A DNA stretch of 64,000 nucleotides, from contig VFJY01000003.1 in the NCBI GenBank assembly GCA_009885825.1, positions 26,433 through 90,432 of the forward strand, written 5' to 3'. Each line of letters starts with the position of its first letter. Within the stretch, counting starts at the first letter, position 1. The notes under the pieces were generated by a model that searched no databases, was not told where the DNA came from, and was given only the letters and a program-made list of their open reading frames with translations. Below are positions 8,919 through 17,604 of this stretch, piece after piece. The stretch is from Rhodobiaceae bacterium (GTDB lineage: Bacteria; Pseudomonadota; Alphaproteobacteria; Rhizobiales; Aestuariivirgaceae). The position numbers were made by a program, and so were the translations under genes.

Positions 8919-10052
8919 TCAGCCGCCGAGGGCTTTGGCCGGATCAACCCTGAGGGCAAGCCGGACGCCCAGCCCACTTGCAACAAGACAGACAACCAAT
9001 GTGATCGCCGCCAATGCCAATCCGTCTTGCAGTTGGAGAACAACCCGCCGGGGGAAGTAGGTTCTGAAACTGGAAATCAGCGCCGCACCGAGCAGGAAAC
9101 CGGTCAAGCCCAAGGCAATGGCCTGTTGGACGATCATGCCGACGATGGTGCGGTCGGGCGCGCCGATCAGCTTTAAAGTGGCAATCTCGCGGATTTTATC
9201 CATGGTCATCGTATAGATGATGAGGGCGATAATTACAGCCGAGACGGTCATGAGGATCGTGGTGAACAACCCGATCTGCTATCTGGCGCGTTGAACCACC
9301 GAGCCTGTCAGGATCGTTACCTGTTCATCTTGCGTCAGTGCAGTGAGGTGCTTCCATCGCCTTACGGTCTGGGCAATGTCTTCAGCCCGCACATTGTTGT
9401 TGAGGCGGGCGACAACAGCATTAACCGTATCTTTGCCAGCGCCCGAGACGCCGCGCGCAATTTCGATGCGGGCAGCAGGCGGAGCGAGATCGAACTGCAG
9501 CTTCTGGCTGTCGAGCAGGCTGACATAGGCTACGGGGTCACCGGCTGATGTGACCTGTCCTGCCGTAAGCCCGCTAACCGTAAAGCGGTTGCGCCCCAGC
9601 ATCAGAGTATCACCTGGTGCAAGTCCGGTGGACCTGTCAGCCACGATCTCATAATGGTTTTTTGCGAGCGGTCGGCCCGATACCAGTGTCTCAGGTCCTC
9701 CCGGTCTTCCAGGTTCGTAGCCAATGACTTGAAATCGCAGCCTGCCACCCGCCTTCGGCACATCCACTGACTGGTAATTGACCGAACCGGCCACCACGAC
9801 ACCATGGATGCGCTCAATTGCTTCGCGGGTATCGCCTGGAATGCGCGAGGATTCAGCGAAGGGACCACGTCTGTCGGCCTCCACAATCCATAAGTCGGCG
9901 GACGGCGCGCACACCAGTGTAAGCGCATCCGCCACAAGGCCGCGATAGATGCCGATCATCGCCAGCACAACGCCCAGCAGCATTCCGAGGCCAACGCACG
10001 TCAATACGAAACGCCCGGTATTATGGCGTATGTCGCGATAGGCGAGGTTCAT
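8919..10052 (-). pseudogene. FtsX-type ABC transporter permease interrupted by an in-frame amber codon
   Basis: Read through, this is a 377-codon permease of the DevC/MacB class. It has an N-terminal membrane segment (about 15-38), a large periplasmic domain, then membrane segments starting about 263 and two more near the end (ILMTVSAVIIALIIYTMTM, then the REIATLKLIGAP motif). Codon 258 (9281-9279, minus strand) is TAG: ...VVQRAR-stop-QIGLFTT... Both sides are in the same frame, with no other damage. A single base change (from a Tyr or Gln codon, for instance) explains it. Unless it is suppressed, re-initiated at a TTG just downstream, or a sequencing error, the exporter is inactive. The start overlaps the upstream adaptor gene by ATGA. 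Confidence 0.85.
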
Positions 10053-11212
10053 GGCGAGGCCTCCTTGGCGACTTGCACCGCGCGCCCCTCGCGAACTCCG
10101 GTGGAGGGGCCAATGATTACGCTTGCGCCTTGCGGCACGCCGCCCGTCATTTCAATTCTGCCATCAAGCGTGCGATTGCCAAAGGTTACAGCCGTTCGCC
10201 GGGCAACGCCGTTTTCCACAACGAACACAATGCCGCTTCGACCATCATACTGTGATATCATGAGTTCGGGTGCGAGCAGAGCCGAAGGCAGGATCGTTGT
10301 CGTGATTTTGACCTCGGCTTGCTCGCCCAGGTGGAAGTCAGCCGGGCATCCGTCGCATTTCACCCAGACGCGGCGCTCCTCACTGACGCGGTCGCTCTCG
10401 ATTCCAATGCTGGTGACGTGGCCCTCAAACATCTTGCCGGGCAATGATCGCAACCGTATTTCGGCTTTCTGACCAACAGCTATCCCGCCAGCGCGTGTTT
10501 CTTCGACATGAGCTAGTACCCGTAAGCTGCGCGGGTCGATAATGGTGTAGACCGTGTCGCCCGCTTTGACAACATCGCCTAGTTCGCGGGTCCGTTCCAC
10601 CACGATACCATCAAAAGGTGATTTCAGTGTGTGGTGCTCAAGAAGAACGGCCTCATGTTTGAGATCATCGCGGGCCGCTTCCAATGCAGCGCGCGCGACC
10701 GCCGCATCAGCTGTGGCCAGCGCCAGATCGGCTTCAGCAATCTTGAGGTCTGTGGCTGATTCCTCGGCTTTTTCAACAGATATTACTTTGTTTTTGACAA
10801 GCTCCTGCTGCCTGAAATTAACGACCAGTTTTTGCGCCAAGACCGCCGCCTGCCGATCAACAGCGGACGAAGTTCGGCCCAGCACAGCTTCTGCCGAACG
10901 GACTCCGGCGCTGGCCCGCGTCACGCGCGCTTCCTGCTCGGATGTATGCAGTCGGGCCAGAACATCGCCACTCTTCACTTGGCTGCCATCGTCCGCAGTC
11001 ACCTCAACCAATGCTGCGCCAACTTCGAAGCCAATATTGGAGATAACCTGTGCTTCGAAAGTGCCAAGCCCAAAAACCTGAACAGGCACCGACGTCTCAG
11101 TTCTTGCGACCTGAATCGGCAGCGGACGATTGTTCATGACGAATATGGCAGCCGCCACCAACAGTGCCGAGGCAACGATGAAAAGGGCAATACTGAGGGC
11201 GCGCCGGACCAT
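10049..11212 (-). CDS. HlyD/DevB-type periplasmic adaptor (membrane fusion protein)
   Basis: 387 residues from the ATG at 11212, giving M-V-R-R then one N-terminal membrane segment (IALFIVASALLVAAAIFVM). Two lipoyl half-motifs flank a long coiled-coil hairpin (about 90-200): VEVTADDGSQVKSGDVLARL before it and SPFDGIVVERTRELGDVVKAGD after it. Beta-barrel and membrane-proximal domains follow. This architecture links an inner-membrane ABC unit to an outer-membrane channel; no TolC-type gene is in the window. It is the first gene of the adaptor-permease-ATPase operon, the order of the DevBCA exporters. An earlier ATG at 11284 is possible but would add a poor, non-hydrophobic leader. Confidence 0.87.
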   Translation of the reverse strand: MVRRALSIALFIVASALLVAAAIFVMNNRPLPIQVARTETSVPVQVFGLGTFEAQVISNIGFEVGAALVEVTADDGSQVKSGDVLARLHTSEQEARVTRASAGVRSAEAVLGRTSSAVDRQAAVLAQKLVVNFRQQELVKNKVISVEKAEESATDLKIAEADLALATADAAVARAALEAARDDLKHEAVLLEHHTLKSPFDGIVVERTRELGDVVKAGDTVYTIIDPRSLRVLAHVEETRAGGIAVGQKAEIRLRSLPGKMFEGHVTSIGIESDRVSEERRVWVKCDGCPADFHLGEQAEVKITTTILPSALLAPELMISQYDGRSGIVFVVENGVARRTAVTFGNRTLDGRIEMTGGVPQGASVIIGPSTGVREGRAVQVAKEASP

Positions 11213-11297
11213 GGTGAAAGCCAGTCCATAGTGATTGGGCCAGCGTCCGCATTGACATAAGTCAAGCCCATGAACATTCAGCACAGCTTAACAATAA

Positions 11298-11322
11298 AGG
11301 CCGAAAATTTTGCTTCCGGCCT
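11298..11322 (-). terminator. glnA terminator
   Basis: On the minus strand AGGCCG pairs with CGGCCT across a 13-base loop and is followed by TTATTG. It lies between the glnA stop and the first exporter gene. Confidence 0.6.
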
Positions 11323-11345
11323 CATTCACTCCTTGGGTGTCAAGC

Positions 11346-12767
11346 CTAGCAGCTGTAGTACATGTCGAACTCCACCGGATGCGGGGTCATTTCGGTGCGC
11401 ATGTTTTCTTCCATTTTGAGGTCGATGTAGCTGTCGATCTGGTCGTCAGAGAAAACGCCGCCTTTCTTGAGGAAGTCGCGGTCCTTGTCCAGCGCTGCGA
11501 GGGCCTCGCGGAGCGAGCCGCACACGGTTGGAACCTGCTTCAGCTCCGCTGGCGGCAGATCGTAAAGGTTCTTGTCCATGGCCTCGCCAGGGTGGATCTT
11601 GTTGGCGATGCCGTCGAGGCCCGCCATCAACAGGGCCGAGAAGCAGAGGTATGGGTTCGCCGCCGGATCGGGGAAACGAACCTCAACGCGCTTGGCTTTG
11701 GGATTGCTCGTATGGGGAATGCGGCAGGACGCCGAGCGGTTGCGCGAGGAGTAAGCCAGCAGCACCGGCGCTTCATAGCCCGGCACCAGGCGCTTGTAGG
11801 AGTTGGTGGAAGGGTTGGTGAAGGCGTTGCAGGCCTTGGCATGCCTGATCACGCCGCCAATGAAGAACAGGCAGAGTTCCGATAAATCGGCATATTGATT
11901 GCCTGCCATCATCGGCTTTCCCTCTTTCCAGATGGAGAAGTGGCAATGCATGCCCGAACCATTGTCGCCGAAGATGGGCTTGGGCATGAAGGTCGCCGTC
12001 TTGCCATAGGCGTGGGCCACATTGTGGATCACGTATTTGTAGATCTGCATCTGGTCGGCCATGGTGGTGAGCGTGTCATACTTCATGCCAAGCTCGTGCT
12101 GGGCGGCGGCCACTTCATGGTGGTGCTTTTCAACCGTCACACCCATCTCGCCCATGACGGACAGCATTTCCGAGCGCATGTCCTGGGCTGAATCCATCGG
12201 GTTCATCGGGAAGTAGCCACCCTTGGTGCGCATCCGGTGGCCCATGTTGCCGGTTTCGTATGCGGTGTCTGTGTTGGTTGGCAACTCAATGGAGTCCAAC
12301 TTGTAGCCCGTGTTGTAGGGCGAAGAGGCAAAGCGCACATCGTCGAAAATAAAGAATTCGGCTTCGGGGCCGACATAGATCGTGTCGCCAACCTTGGTCT
12401 GCTTCATGTAGGCCTCGGCGCGCTTGGCAATCATGCGCGGGTCGCGGGAATAGCCTTCGCCGGTTGACGGCTCGAGAATATCGCAGAACACGGCCATGGT
12501 GGTTTGCGCGTAGAATGGATCCATGTGCGCGGTCGCCGGGTCAGGCATCAGCACCATGTCGGACTCGTTGATGGCTTTCCAGCCCGCAATTGAAGAGCCG
12601 TCAAACATCAGGCCTTCGGCCCAGGCATCCTCGCCCATCTGGGAAACATCCATGGTGAGATGCTGCATCTTGCCGCGTGGATCGGTGAAACGGAGATCGA
12701 CGTATTTGACGTCCTTGTCCTTGATCATTTTCAAGACCGACGCGACGTTCATAGGTTCCTTGGCCAT
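11346..12767 (-). CDS. glnA: Glutamine synthetase type I
   Basis: 473 residues, the usual length of dodecameric GSI-beta enzymes, which make glutamine from glutamate, ammonia and ATP in the cytosol. Conserved blocks include [30 protein letters not shown], the [11 protein letters not shown] metal/glutamate site, [21 protein letters not shown] and the arginine flap NRSASCRIP. The adenylylation tyrosine is present as Tyr402 in KNLYDLPP, so activity should be controlled by GlnE and PII. The start has a strong AGAGGA site, and glnB is 30 bp upstream in the same direction, as in other alphaproteobacteria. Its last 60 bp are duplicated at 8126-8185. Confidence 0.98.
   Translation of the reverse strand: MAKEPMNVASVLKMIKDKDVKYVDLRFTDPRGKMQHLTMDVSQMGEDAWAEGLMFDGSSIAGWKAINESDMVLMPDPATAHMDPFYAQTTMAVFCDILEPSTGEGYSRDPRMIAKRAEAYMKQTKVGDTIYVGPEAEFFIFDDVRFASSPYNTGYKLDSIELPTNTDTAYETGNMGHRMRTKGGYFPMNPMDSAQDMRSEMLSVMGEMGVTVEKHHHEVAAAQHELGMKYDTLTTMADQMQIYKYVIHNVAHAYGKTATFMPKPIFGDNGSGMHCHFSIWKEGKPMMAGNQYADLSELCLFFIGGVIRHAKACNAFTNPSTNSYKRLVPGYEAPVLLAYSSRNRSASCRIPHTSNPKAKRVEVRFPDPAANPYLCFSALLMAGLDGIANKIHPGEAMDKNLYDLPPAELKQVPTVCGSLREALAALDKDRDFLKKGGVFSDDQIDSYIDLKMEENMRTEMTPHPVEFDMYYSC
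11348..11407 (-). repeat. 3' end of glnA, partner of the copy at 8126-8185
   Basis: These are the last 19 codons of glnA plus part of the stop codon. The stretch is identical to the distal copy except for one base (TAGTACA here, TAATACA there). Coding similarity stops sharply upstream of this point (the sequences differ from 8186 and 11408 onward), so only the gene end was copied. Confidence 0.9.
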
Positions 12768-12797
12768 TGTCTTTTCCTCTTTGATTTTTGGCTTGAA

Positions 12798-13188
<391 letters not shown>

Positions 13189-13259
13189 TATTGAATGCTG
13201 CAATATCAGTGGTTTAGCTGGAACTCATTGGCCGGGGGCAAAAGCAATTGATGTAAAAA

Positions 13260-13329
13260 TAGGCAGATTGCCTAAAAATACGACATGGCATAAATAGACG
13301 AACTTACCATAAAATGCAAATTATGCCAT
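13260..13329 (+). promoter_or_regulatory. Promoter and palindromic operators of the vapBC pair (candidate)
   Basis: A perfect palindrome TAGGCA-GAT-TGCCTA (13260-13274) overlaps a possible -35 (TTGCCT, 13269-13274). A 16-base spacer leads to a possible -10 (TAAATA, 13291-13296). A second perfect inverted repeat, ATGGCATAA (13285-13293) with TTATGCCAT (13321-13329), covers the -10 and the leader. VapB-VapC complexes normally bind such repeats to repress their own operon, so this fits autoregulation; binding itself is inferred. Confidence 0.5.
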
Positions 13330-13359
13330 AACTGATAAATCCGCCATAGGAGAGCAGCA

Positions 13360-13710
13360 ATGGCAAAATCAACCCCACCGACAAATTCCTCCTCAGGGAC
13401 GCAAGGATTCTCCGAGGGCCAAGCTAAGTACCAAGCCGCACCTGAATTGCCTCAACGCTGGATATTGAAAGTTGCACCCGATGGCCGGTTTGTAATCCCG
13501 GCTGCCGCACGTGCCGCAATGGAACTAGGCGAAGAAGGAAAGGTTACCGCCTATCTGGAAGACGGCGTCCTTAAGCTTGTCTCGCCTCGTGTTGCAATCA
13601 GGCATATCCAGGAAATGTTGAAACCATATCGCAGTGAAACTGATTCAATCGTTGATGAATTCATAGCGGAAAGACGAGCGGAAGCTGCGCGCGAAGAGCA
13701 GGAAAATTGA
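13360..13710 (+). CDS. AbrB/MazE-like antitoxin of a VapBC-type pair
   Basis: 116 residues. The middle (about 30-75) is a SpoVT/AbrB swapped-hairpin DNA-binding domain: W-I-L-K-V-A-P-D-G-R-F-V-I-P-A-A-A-R-A followed by V-T-A-Y-L-E-D-G-V-L-K-L-V-S. The flexible N-terminus is Ser/Thr/Pro-rich, and the C-terminus is an acidic/Arg-rich helix likely to bind the toxin. It overlaps the downstream PIN-domain gene, the usual order of type II antitoxin then toxin. It should neutralise the nuclease and, with it, repress the operon. Base composition upstream is more AT-rich than neighbouring genes, in keeping with mobile toxin-antitoxin units. Confidence 0.85.
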   Translation: MAKSTPPTNSSSGTQGFSEGQAKYQAAPELPQRWILKVAPDGRFVIPAAARAAMELGEEGKVTAYLEDGVLKLVSPRVAIRHIQEMLKPYRSETDSIVDEFIAERRAEAAREEQEN

Positions 13711-14087
13711 CTTGGGTTCTGGATAGTTCGGCAATACTGGCTGAATTCCTGAAGGAATCGGGCGGTGATCTCGTCCGTGCCTGTCAGGGAACTCACTATG
13801 TAAGTGCCGTCAACGTTGCAGAGGTCTATTCTAAACTGGCGGATTTGGGGGTTACGGTTGAAAATTTTGAAAGAGTACGAGCGATTGAACCTTTCGTTGT
13901 CGTTGAATTTGATCGCTCGCAAGCGATATTGAGTGCTCAACTTCGTCCAAGCACCAAGCACCTCGGCCTATCGCTTGGTGACCGGGCCTGCCTTGCCCTT
14001 GCCATCAGGGAAAAAGCAATTATCCTCACGGCGGATAAGAAATGGAGCGGGCTTGCCCTCGGAATTGAAATCAAGGTCATCCGCTAG
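13707..14087 (+). CDS. PIN-domain ribonuclease toxin (VapC type)
   Basis: 126 residues starting at a TTG that overlaps the antitoxin stop (TTGA), with AGGA just upstream. The PIN-domain acidic residues are all present: Asp in VLDSSA near the start, Glu in NVAEVYSKL, Asp in SLGDRACLALA and Asp in LTADKKW. VapC toxins are Mg-dependent endoribonucleases that cut tRNA or rRNA at specific sites; the target is not predictable here. The pair sits between glnB (divergent) and the phosphofructokinase gene. Confidence 0.88.
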   Translation: MTWVLDSSAILAEFLKESGGDLVRACQGTHYVSAVNVAEVYSKLADLGVTVENFERVRAIEPFVVVEFDRSQAILSAQLRPSTKHLGLSLGDRACLALAIREKAIILTADKKWSGLALGIEIKVIR

Positions 14088-14148
14088 AACGCACTGGCAA
14101 AGATCGCCGGAGTTGGGTTAGATGCCGCCGGTTCCAAAGGATTCCATC

Positions 14149-15387
14149 ATGCTCAAACAGAAAATCGCCATGCTCACTGCGGGTGGCCTCGCCCCCTGTC
14201 TCTCCGCCGCCGTCGGCGGGTTGATTGGTGAATATACCAGACTGGCACCCAAGGCCGAGATCATCGGTTATCGCTCCGGCTACGCGGGCCTGCTCAGGGG
14301 CGAGTCAATCAAGGTTACGCCAAAGGCCCGCACAAGGGCTAAGGTATTGCTAGCCCACGGCGGCTCGCCCCTTGGCAACAGCCGGGTGAAACTCACCAAC
14401 GTGAAGGATTGCGTCAAGCGCGGCCTGGTGCAGGAAGGCCAAGACCCGCTGAAAGTGGCAGCCGACCAATTGGTGAAAGATCGCATCACGATTCTCCACA
14501 CCATCGGCGGCGATGACACTAACACAACAGCCGCCGATCTTGCCGCCTACCTCGCCAAGTATGATTACGAGCTGACCGTCGTGGGGCTCCCCAAGACAAT
14601 CGACAATGATGTGATCCCAATCAAACAAACACTTGGCGCCTGGACGGCAGCCGAGCAGGGCGCGATATTTTTCGAGAATGTTGTGAACGAGCAAAGCACG
14701 GCTCCCCGCATGTTACTCATCCATGAAGTCATGGGGCGCAACTGTGGCTGGCTCACAGCGGCAACGGCCGATGTCTATCGCCAGCGCCTGAAGCACAAGA
14801 AATTCATCCCTGAATTCAATTTAGGCGTGGAGCACAAAGACATTGACGCCGTTTACGTGCCAGAGCTGGCCATTGACATTGAAGCCGAAGCCAGGCGATT
14901 GAAAAAAGCCATGGATAAGAAAGATTGCGTCAGCATCTTTCTGTCTGAAGGCGCCGGCATCGCCGATATCGTGGCCGAGATGCGAGCGCGCGGCGAAGAG
15001 CCCGAGCGCGATGCTTTTGGCCATGTGAAAATTGACAAGGTCAATGTGGGCGATTGGTTCGCCAAGCGCTTTGCCAAAATGGTGGGCGCTGAAAAAGTGC
15101 TGGTGCAGAAGTCAGGCTATTTCGCGAGGTCGGCTGCCGCCAACAAAGAAGACCTGTCCCTTATCAAGTCCATGGTCAACCACGCTGTAAAGAGCGGCCT
15201 CAAGGGCGAAAGCGGTGTTGTGGGGCATGATGAGGGCAAAAAGAACACGCTGCGCACCATCGAATTCCCGCGCATCAAGGGCGGCAAGGTTTTTGACACT
15301 GATGTGAAGTGGTTCACCAGGTTGCTGAAAGACATTGGCCAACCCATGGGCAAGCAGATTGTGGTCAGCCACGGCGGCGATGATTGA
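14149..15387 (+). CDS. Pyrophosphate-dependent 6-phosphofructokinase
   Basis: 412 residues from the ATG at 14149, preferred because AAAGGA lies 7 bases upstream; the ATG at 14122 has no such site. The fold begins with IAMLTAGGLAPC. Two diagnostic motifs mark PPi rather than ATP as phosphoryl donor: GGDDTNT (Asp where ATP enzymes have Gly) and PKTIDND (Lys in place of Gly). Further family residues are seen at MGRNCGWL. The enzyme interconverts fructose 6-phosphate and fructose 1,6-bisphosphate reversibly, so it can work in glycolysis or gluconeogenesis. It overlaps the next gene by 8 bp. Confidence 0.9.
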   Translation: MLKQKIAMLTAGGLAPCLSAAVGGLIGEYTRLAPKAEIIGYRSGYAGLLRGESIKVTPKARTRAKVLLAHGGSPLGNSRVKLTNVKDCVKRGLVQEGQDPLKVAADQLVKDRITILHTIGGDDTNTTAADLAAYLAKYDYELTVVGLPKTIDNDVIPIKQTLGAWTAAEQGAIFFENVVNEQSTAPRMLLIHEVMGRNCGWLTAATADVYRQRLKHKKFIPEFNLGVEHKDIDAVYVPELAIDIEAEARRLKKAMDKKDCVSIFLSEGAGIADIVAEMRARGEEPERDAFGHVKIDKVNVGDWFAKRFAKMVGAEKVLVQKSGYFARSAAANKEDLSLIKSMVNHAVKSGLKGESGVVGHDEGKKNTLRTIEFPRIKGGKVFDTDVKWFTRLLKDIGQPMGKQIVVSHGGDD

Positions 15388-16732
15388 ACTGCTAACCCCG
15401 CAACAGATGTATCGCGCCGATGAGTTGGCGTTGCAATCAGGCATTTCCATTGATGCCCTGATTGACAACGCGGGCCGCGCCGTGGCCGAAGAAATCGCAA
15501 GACGTTATGGTTCGCGTCGCACCGTGGTTCTCTGCGGTCCTGGCAACAATGGCAAGGATGGCGAAGTTGCCGCCCGGTATCTTAAATCATGGGGTTGGCC
15601 CGTTGAGATTTCAGAAGATATCAGCAACGCCGAACTCATCATTGATGCGCTGTATGGGGCAGGGCTTTCGCGCGATTTTCCGATCGAACTCGCAAATATG
15701 ATAAACAGCGCAGGCGTTCCCATCATTTCGATTGATGTGCCTTCCGGTCTTGATGGCTTGACTGACTGTCCTCGTGGCGCATCCGTCAAGGCTGATCTCA
15801 CCATCACATTTTTCCGCAAGAAACCGGCCCACGTCCTGATGCCGGGGCGCGAACTCTGCGGTGAAATTGTCGTCGCCGATATTGGAATCCCTGACAGTGT
15901 TCTCACTGCGATCAATCCGCGGCTTTGGGAAAACACGAAACCAATTCTTCCCAGCCTTGGCCCGGCATCCCACAAATACAACAAGGGCCACGCGGTTATG
16001 GTGTCCGGCCCAAAGCTCAACACGGGCGCAGCGCGCCTTGCCGCCGAGGCCGCGCTAAGGGTCGGCGCCGGCCTCGTTACCCTAACTGGCGACGAGGCGA
16101 CGCTCCTCATTCACGCCCGCCACACCACCGCAATCATGCTGGCCCAGGCCGACAGCGCCAAGGAGCTTGGAAATTTCCTCCATGACAAACGCAAGAATGC
16201 TGTTTGCATCGGCCCGGCCGCAGGCATGGGCTCAGAGACGCGCGCCAAGGTCCGAGCAGTCCTCGCCAGCGGCGCAGCTGCGGTGCTCGACGCCGATGCG
16301 CTCACATCATTTGCCCAGGATCCAAACCAGCTGTTCGTTGCGATAGCGGAACTACCAACGAGACCCGTCATTTTGACGCCCCACATTGGTGAATTCGCAC
16401 GTCTTTTCAATGACCTGGTGCCTCTCTCCCAACCAAAGCATGAACTTGCTGTTTCGGCTGCGAAACAATCTGGCGCGATTGTCATTCTCAAAGGGGCCGA
16501 CACGGTCATCGCCAACCCCGATGGCCGCGCGGTCATCAACGCCAACGCGCCACCATCGCTCGCCACCGCCGGTTCGGGCGATGTCCTGGCAGGTCTGGCA
16601 ATCGGTTTGCTGGCTCAGCACATGCCCCCCTTCGAAGCTGCTTGCGCGGCAGTTTGGTTGCATGGCGATGCCGCAAACAGGCACGGTCTAAAAAGCCTCA
16701 CGGCAGAGTCTTTGCTGGAGCATCTGGTTTGA
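15380..16732 (+). CDS. nnr: Bifunctional NAD(P)H-hydrate epimerase / ADP-dependent NAD(P)HX dehydratase
   Basis: 450 residues from the ATG at 15380. The N-terminal epimerase domain (YjeF_N, about 1-185) has CGPGNNGKDG, DALYGAGL and SIDVPSGLDG. The C-terminal ribokinase-like dehydratase domain (about 195-445) has HKYNKGHAVMVSG, IGPAAGMG, VLDADALTSF, ILTPHIGEF, LKGADTVI and the catalytic NAPPSLATAGSGDVLAG. Together they repair hydrated NADH and NADPH. The epimerase half looks shortened: between GNNGKDG and DALYG there are only about 28 residues where relatives have clearly more, and the usual second Gly of GNNGGDG is Lys. The epimerase activity is therefore uncertain. Confidence 0.9.
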   Translation: MIELLTPQQMYRADELALQSGISIDALIDNAGRAVAEEIARRYGSRRTVVLCGPGNNGKDGEVAARYLKSWGWPVEISEDISNAELIIDALYGAGLSRDFPIELANMINSAGVPIISIDVPSGLDGLTDCPRGASVKADLTITFFRKKPAHVLMPGRELCGEIVVADIGIPDSVLTAINPRLWENTKPILPSLGPASHKYNKGHAVMVSGPKLNTGAARLAAEAALRVGAGLVTLTGDEATLLIHARHTTAIMLAQADSAKELGNFLHDKRKNAVCIGPAAGMGSETRAKVRAVLASGAAAVLDADALTSFAQDPNQLFVAIAELPTRPVILTPHIGEFARLFNDLVPLSQPKHELAVSAAKQSGAIVILKGADTVIANPDGRAVINANAPPSLATAGSGDVLAGLAIGLLAQHMPPFEAACAAVWLHGDAANRHGLKSLTAESLLEHLV

Positions 16733-17604
16733 ACCGCCCCTTGCTTCTCCTCCTCGGCACCGGCGCCACCCTCGGCCTCAATTTTCCCATCGGAAAACTG
16801 GCGATGGCCGCGAATGTGAATCCAGCACTTTGGGCCGCGATGATTTCAATCGGCGCAGGGCTTGCACTGCTGATCATCGTGAAGCTTGCCGAACAAGAAT
16901 CCGCAGTCGCTGCCACAACTCAATTCGCATTCATCTCCGGCTTCCTCTCCTACGTGGTGCCAAACTTCCTCACATTTCTGGTCATCCCCAATATCGGCAG
17001 CGGGCTCACGGCCATCATGTTCGCCCTGTCGCCCGTCGTCACAGCGCTGCTATCGCTCACTCTCCGCGTTCGCCCGCCGAGTATTCTAGGAGTTTTGGGG
17101 ATTGCGGTGGGACTGGCAGGCGCCCTGATCATCATCCTGTCGCGCAACACAGATTTCAGAACGAACAGCGATGTGTGGATTCTCGCCGCCCTCCTGATCC
17201 CCATTTTTCTGGGCATTGGAAACGTTTACCGCACCATGGCATGGCCCCGGGGAGCGTCACCGCGCAAACTCGCGAGCCTCACCAACCTCGCCGCCGTGCC
17301 ACTTCTGCTGCTGACAGCTCTAGCCCAAACAGGAACAATCAACCTCGCACCCCTGGCAAGCATCCCCGGCCTCGCCGCGCTGCAAATCATCGTCTCAACC
17401 ATAATGTTCCTCATGTTCTTCCGCCTCCAGCAAATCGGCGGCCCCACCTACCTCAGCCAAATCGGCTATGTGGCGGCAGCGGTGGGCGTGGTGATTGGTG
17501 TCGTGTATTTGGGTGAGACTTATCCGGTGAGTGTATGGATTGGAGCAGGGGTGGTTGCAGCAGGGATCGCGTTGTCGACATTGGGACAGCTCCAAAGGGC
17601 GTAG
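16729..17604 (+). CDS. EamA/DMT-family membrane transporter
   Basis: 291 residues, probably from the TTG at 16729 that overlaps the nnr stop (TTGA), with GGAG about 9 bases before it. The product is almost entirely hydrophobic, with about ten membrane segments in two repeated halves (LLLLLGTGATLGLNFPIGK at the start, and GGPTYLSQIGYVAAAVGVVIG with LGETYPVSVWIGAG near the end), typical of drug/metabolite transporters. The late P-T-Y-L-S...G-x-x-L-G-E motif fits EamA exporters. The substrate is unknown. Co-translation with nnr may be incidental. Confidence 0.85.
   Translation: MNRPLLLLLGTGATLGLNFPIGKLAMAANVNPALWAAMISIGAGLALLIIVKLAEQESAVAATTQFAFISGFLSYVVPNFLTFLVIPNIGSGLTAIMFALSPVVTALLSLTLRVRPPSILGVLGIAVGLAGALIIILSRNTDFRTNSDVWILAALLIPIFLGIGNVYRTMAWPRGASPRKLASLTNLAAVPLLLLTALAQTGTINLAPLASIPGLAALQIIVSTIMFLMFFRLQQIGGPTYLSQIGYVAAAVGVVIGVVYLGETYPVSVWIGAGVVAAGIALSTLGQLQRA

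Noticed and set aside
8126..11407. A complete integrative element with integrase at the glnA end
   Set aside because: Only three exporter genes lie between the repeats; there is no integrase, recombinase or relaxase in the window, so only the insertion pattern is claimed.
16830..17516. A 228-codon plus-strand frame inside the EamA transporter
   Set aside because: It is highly rich in Arg, His and Pro, a shifted reading of the hydrophobic transporter gene.
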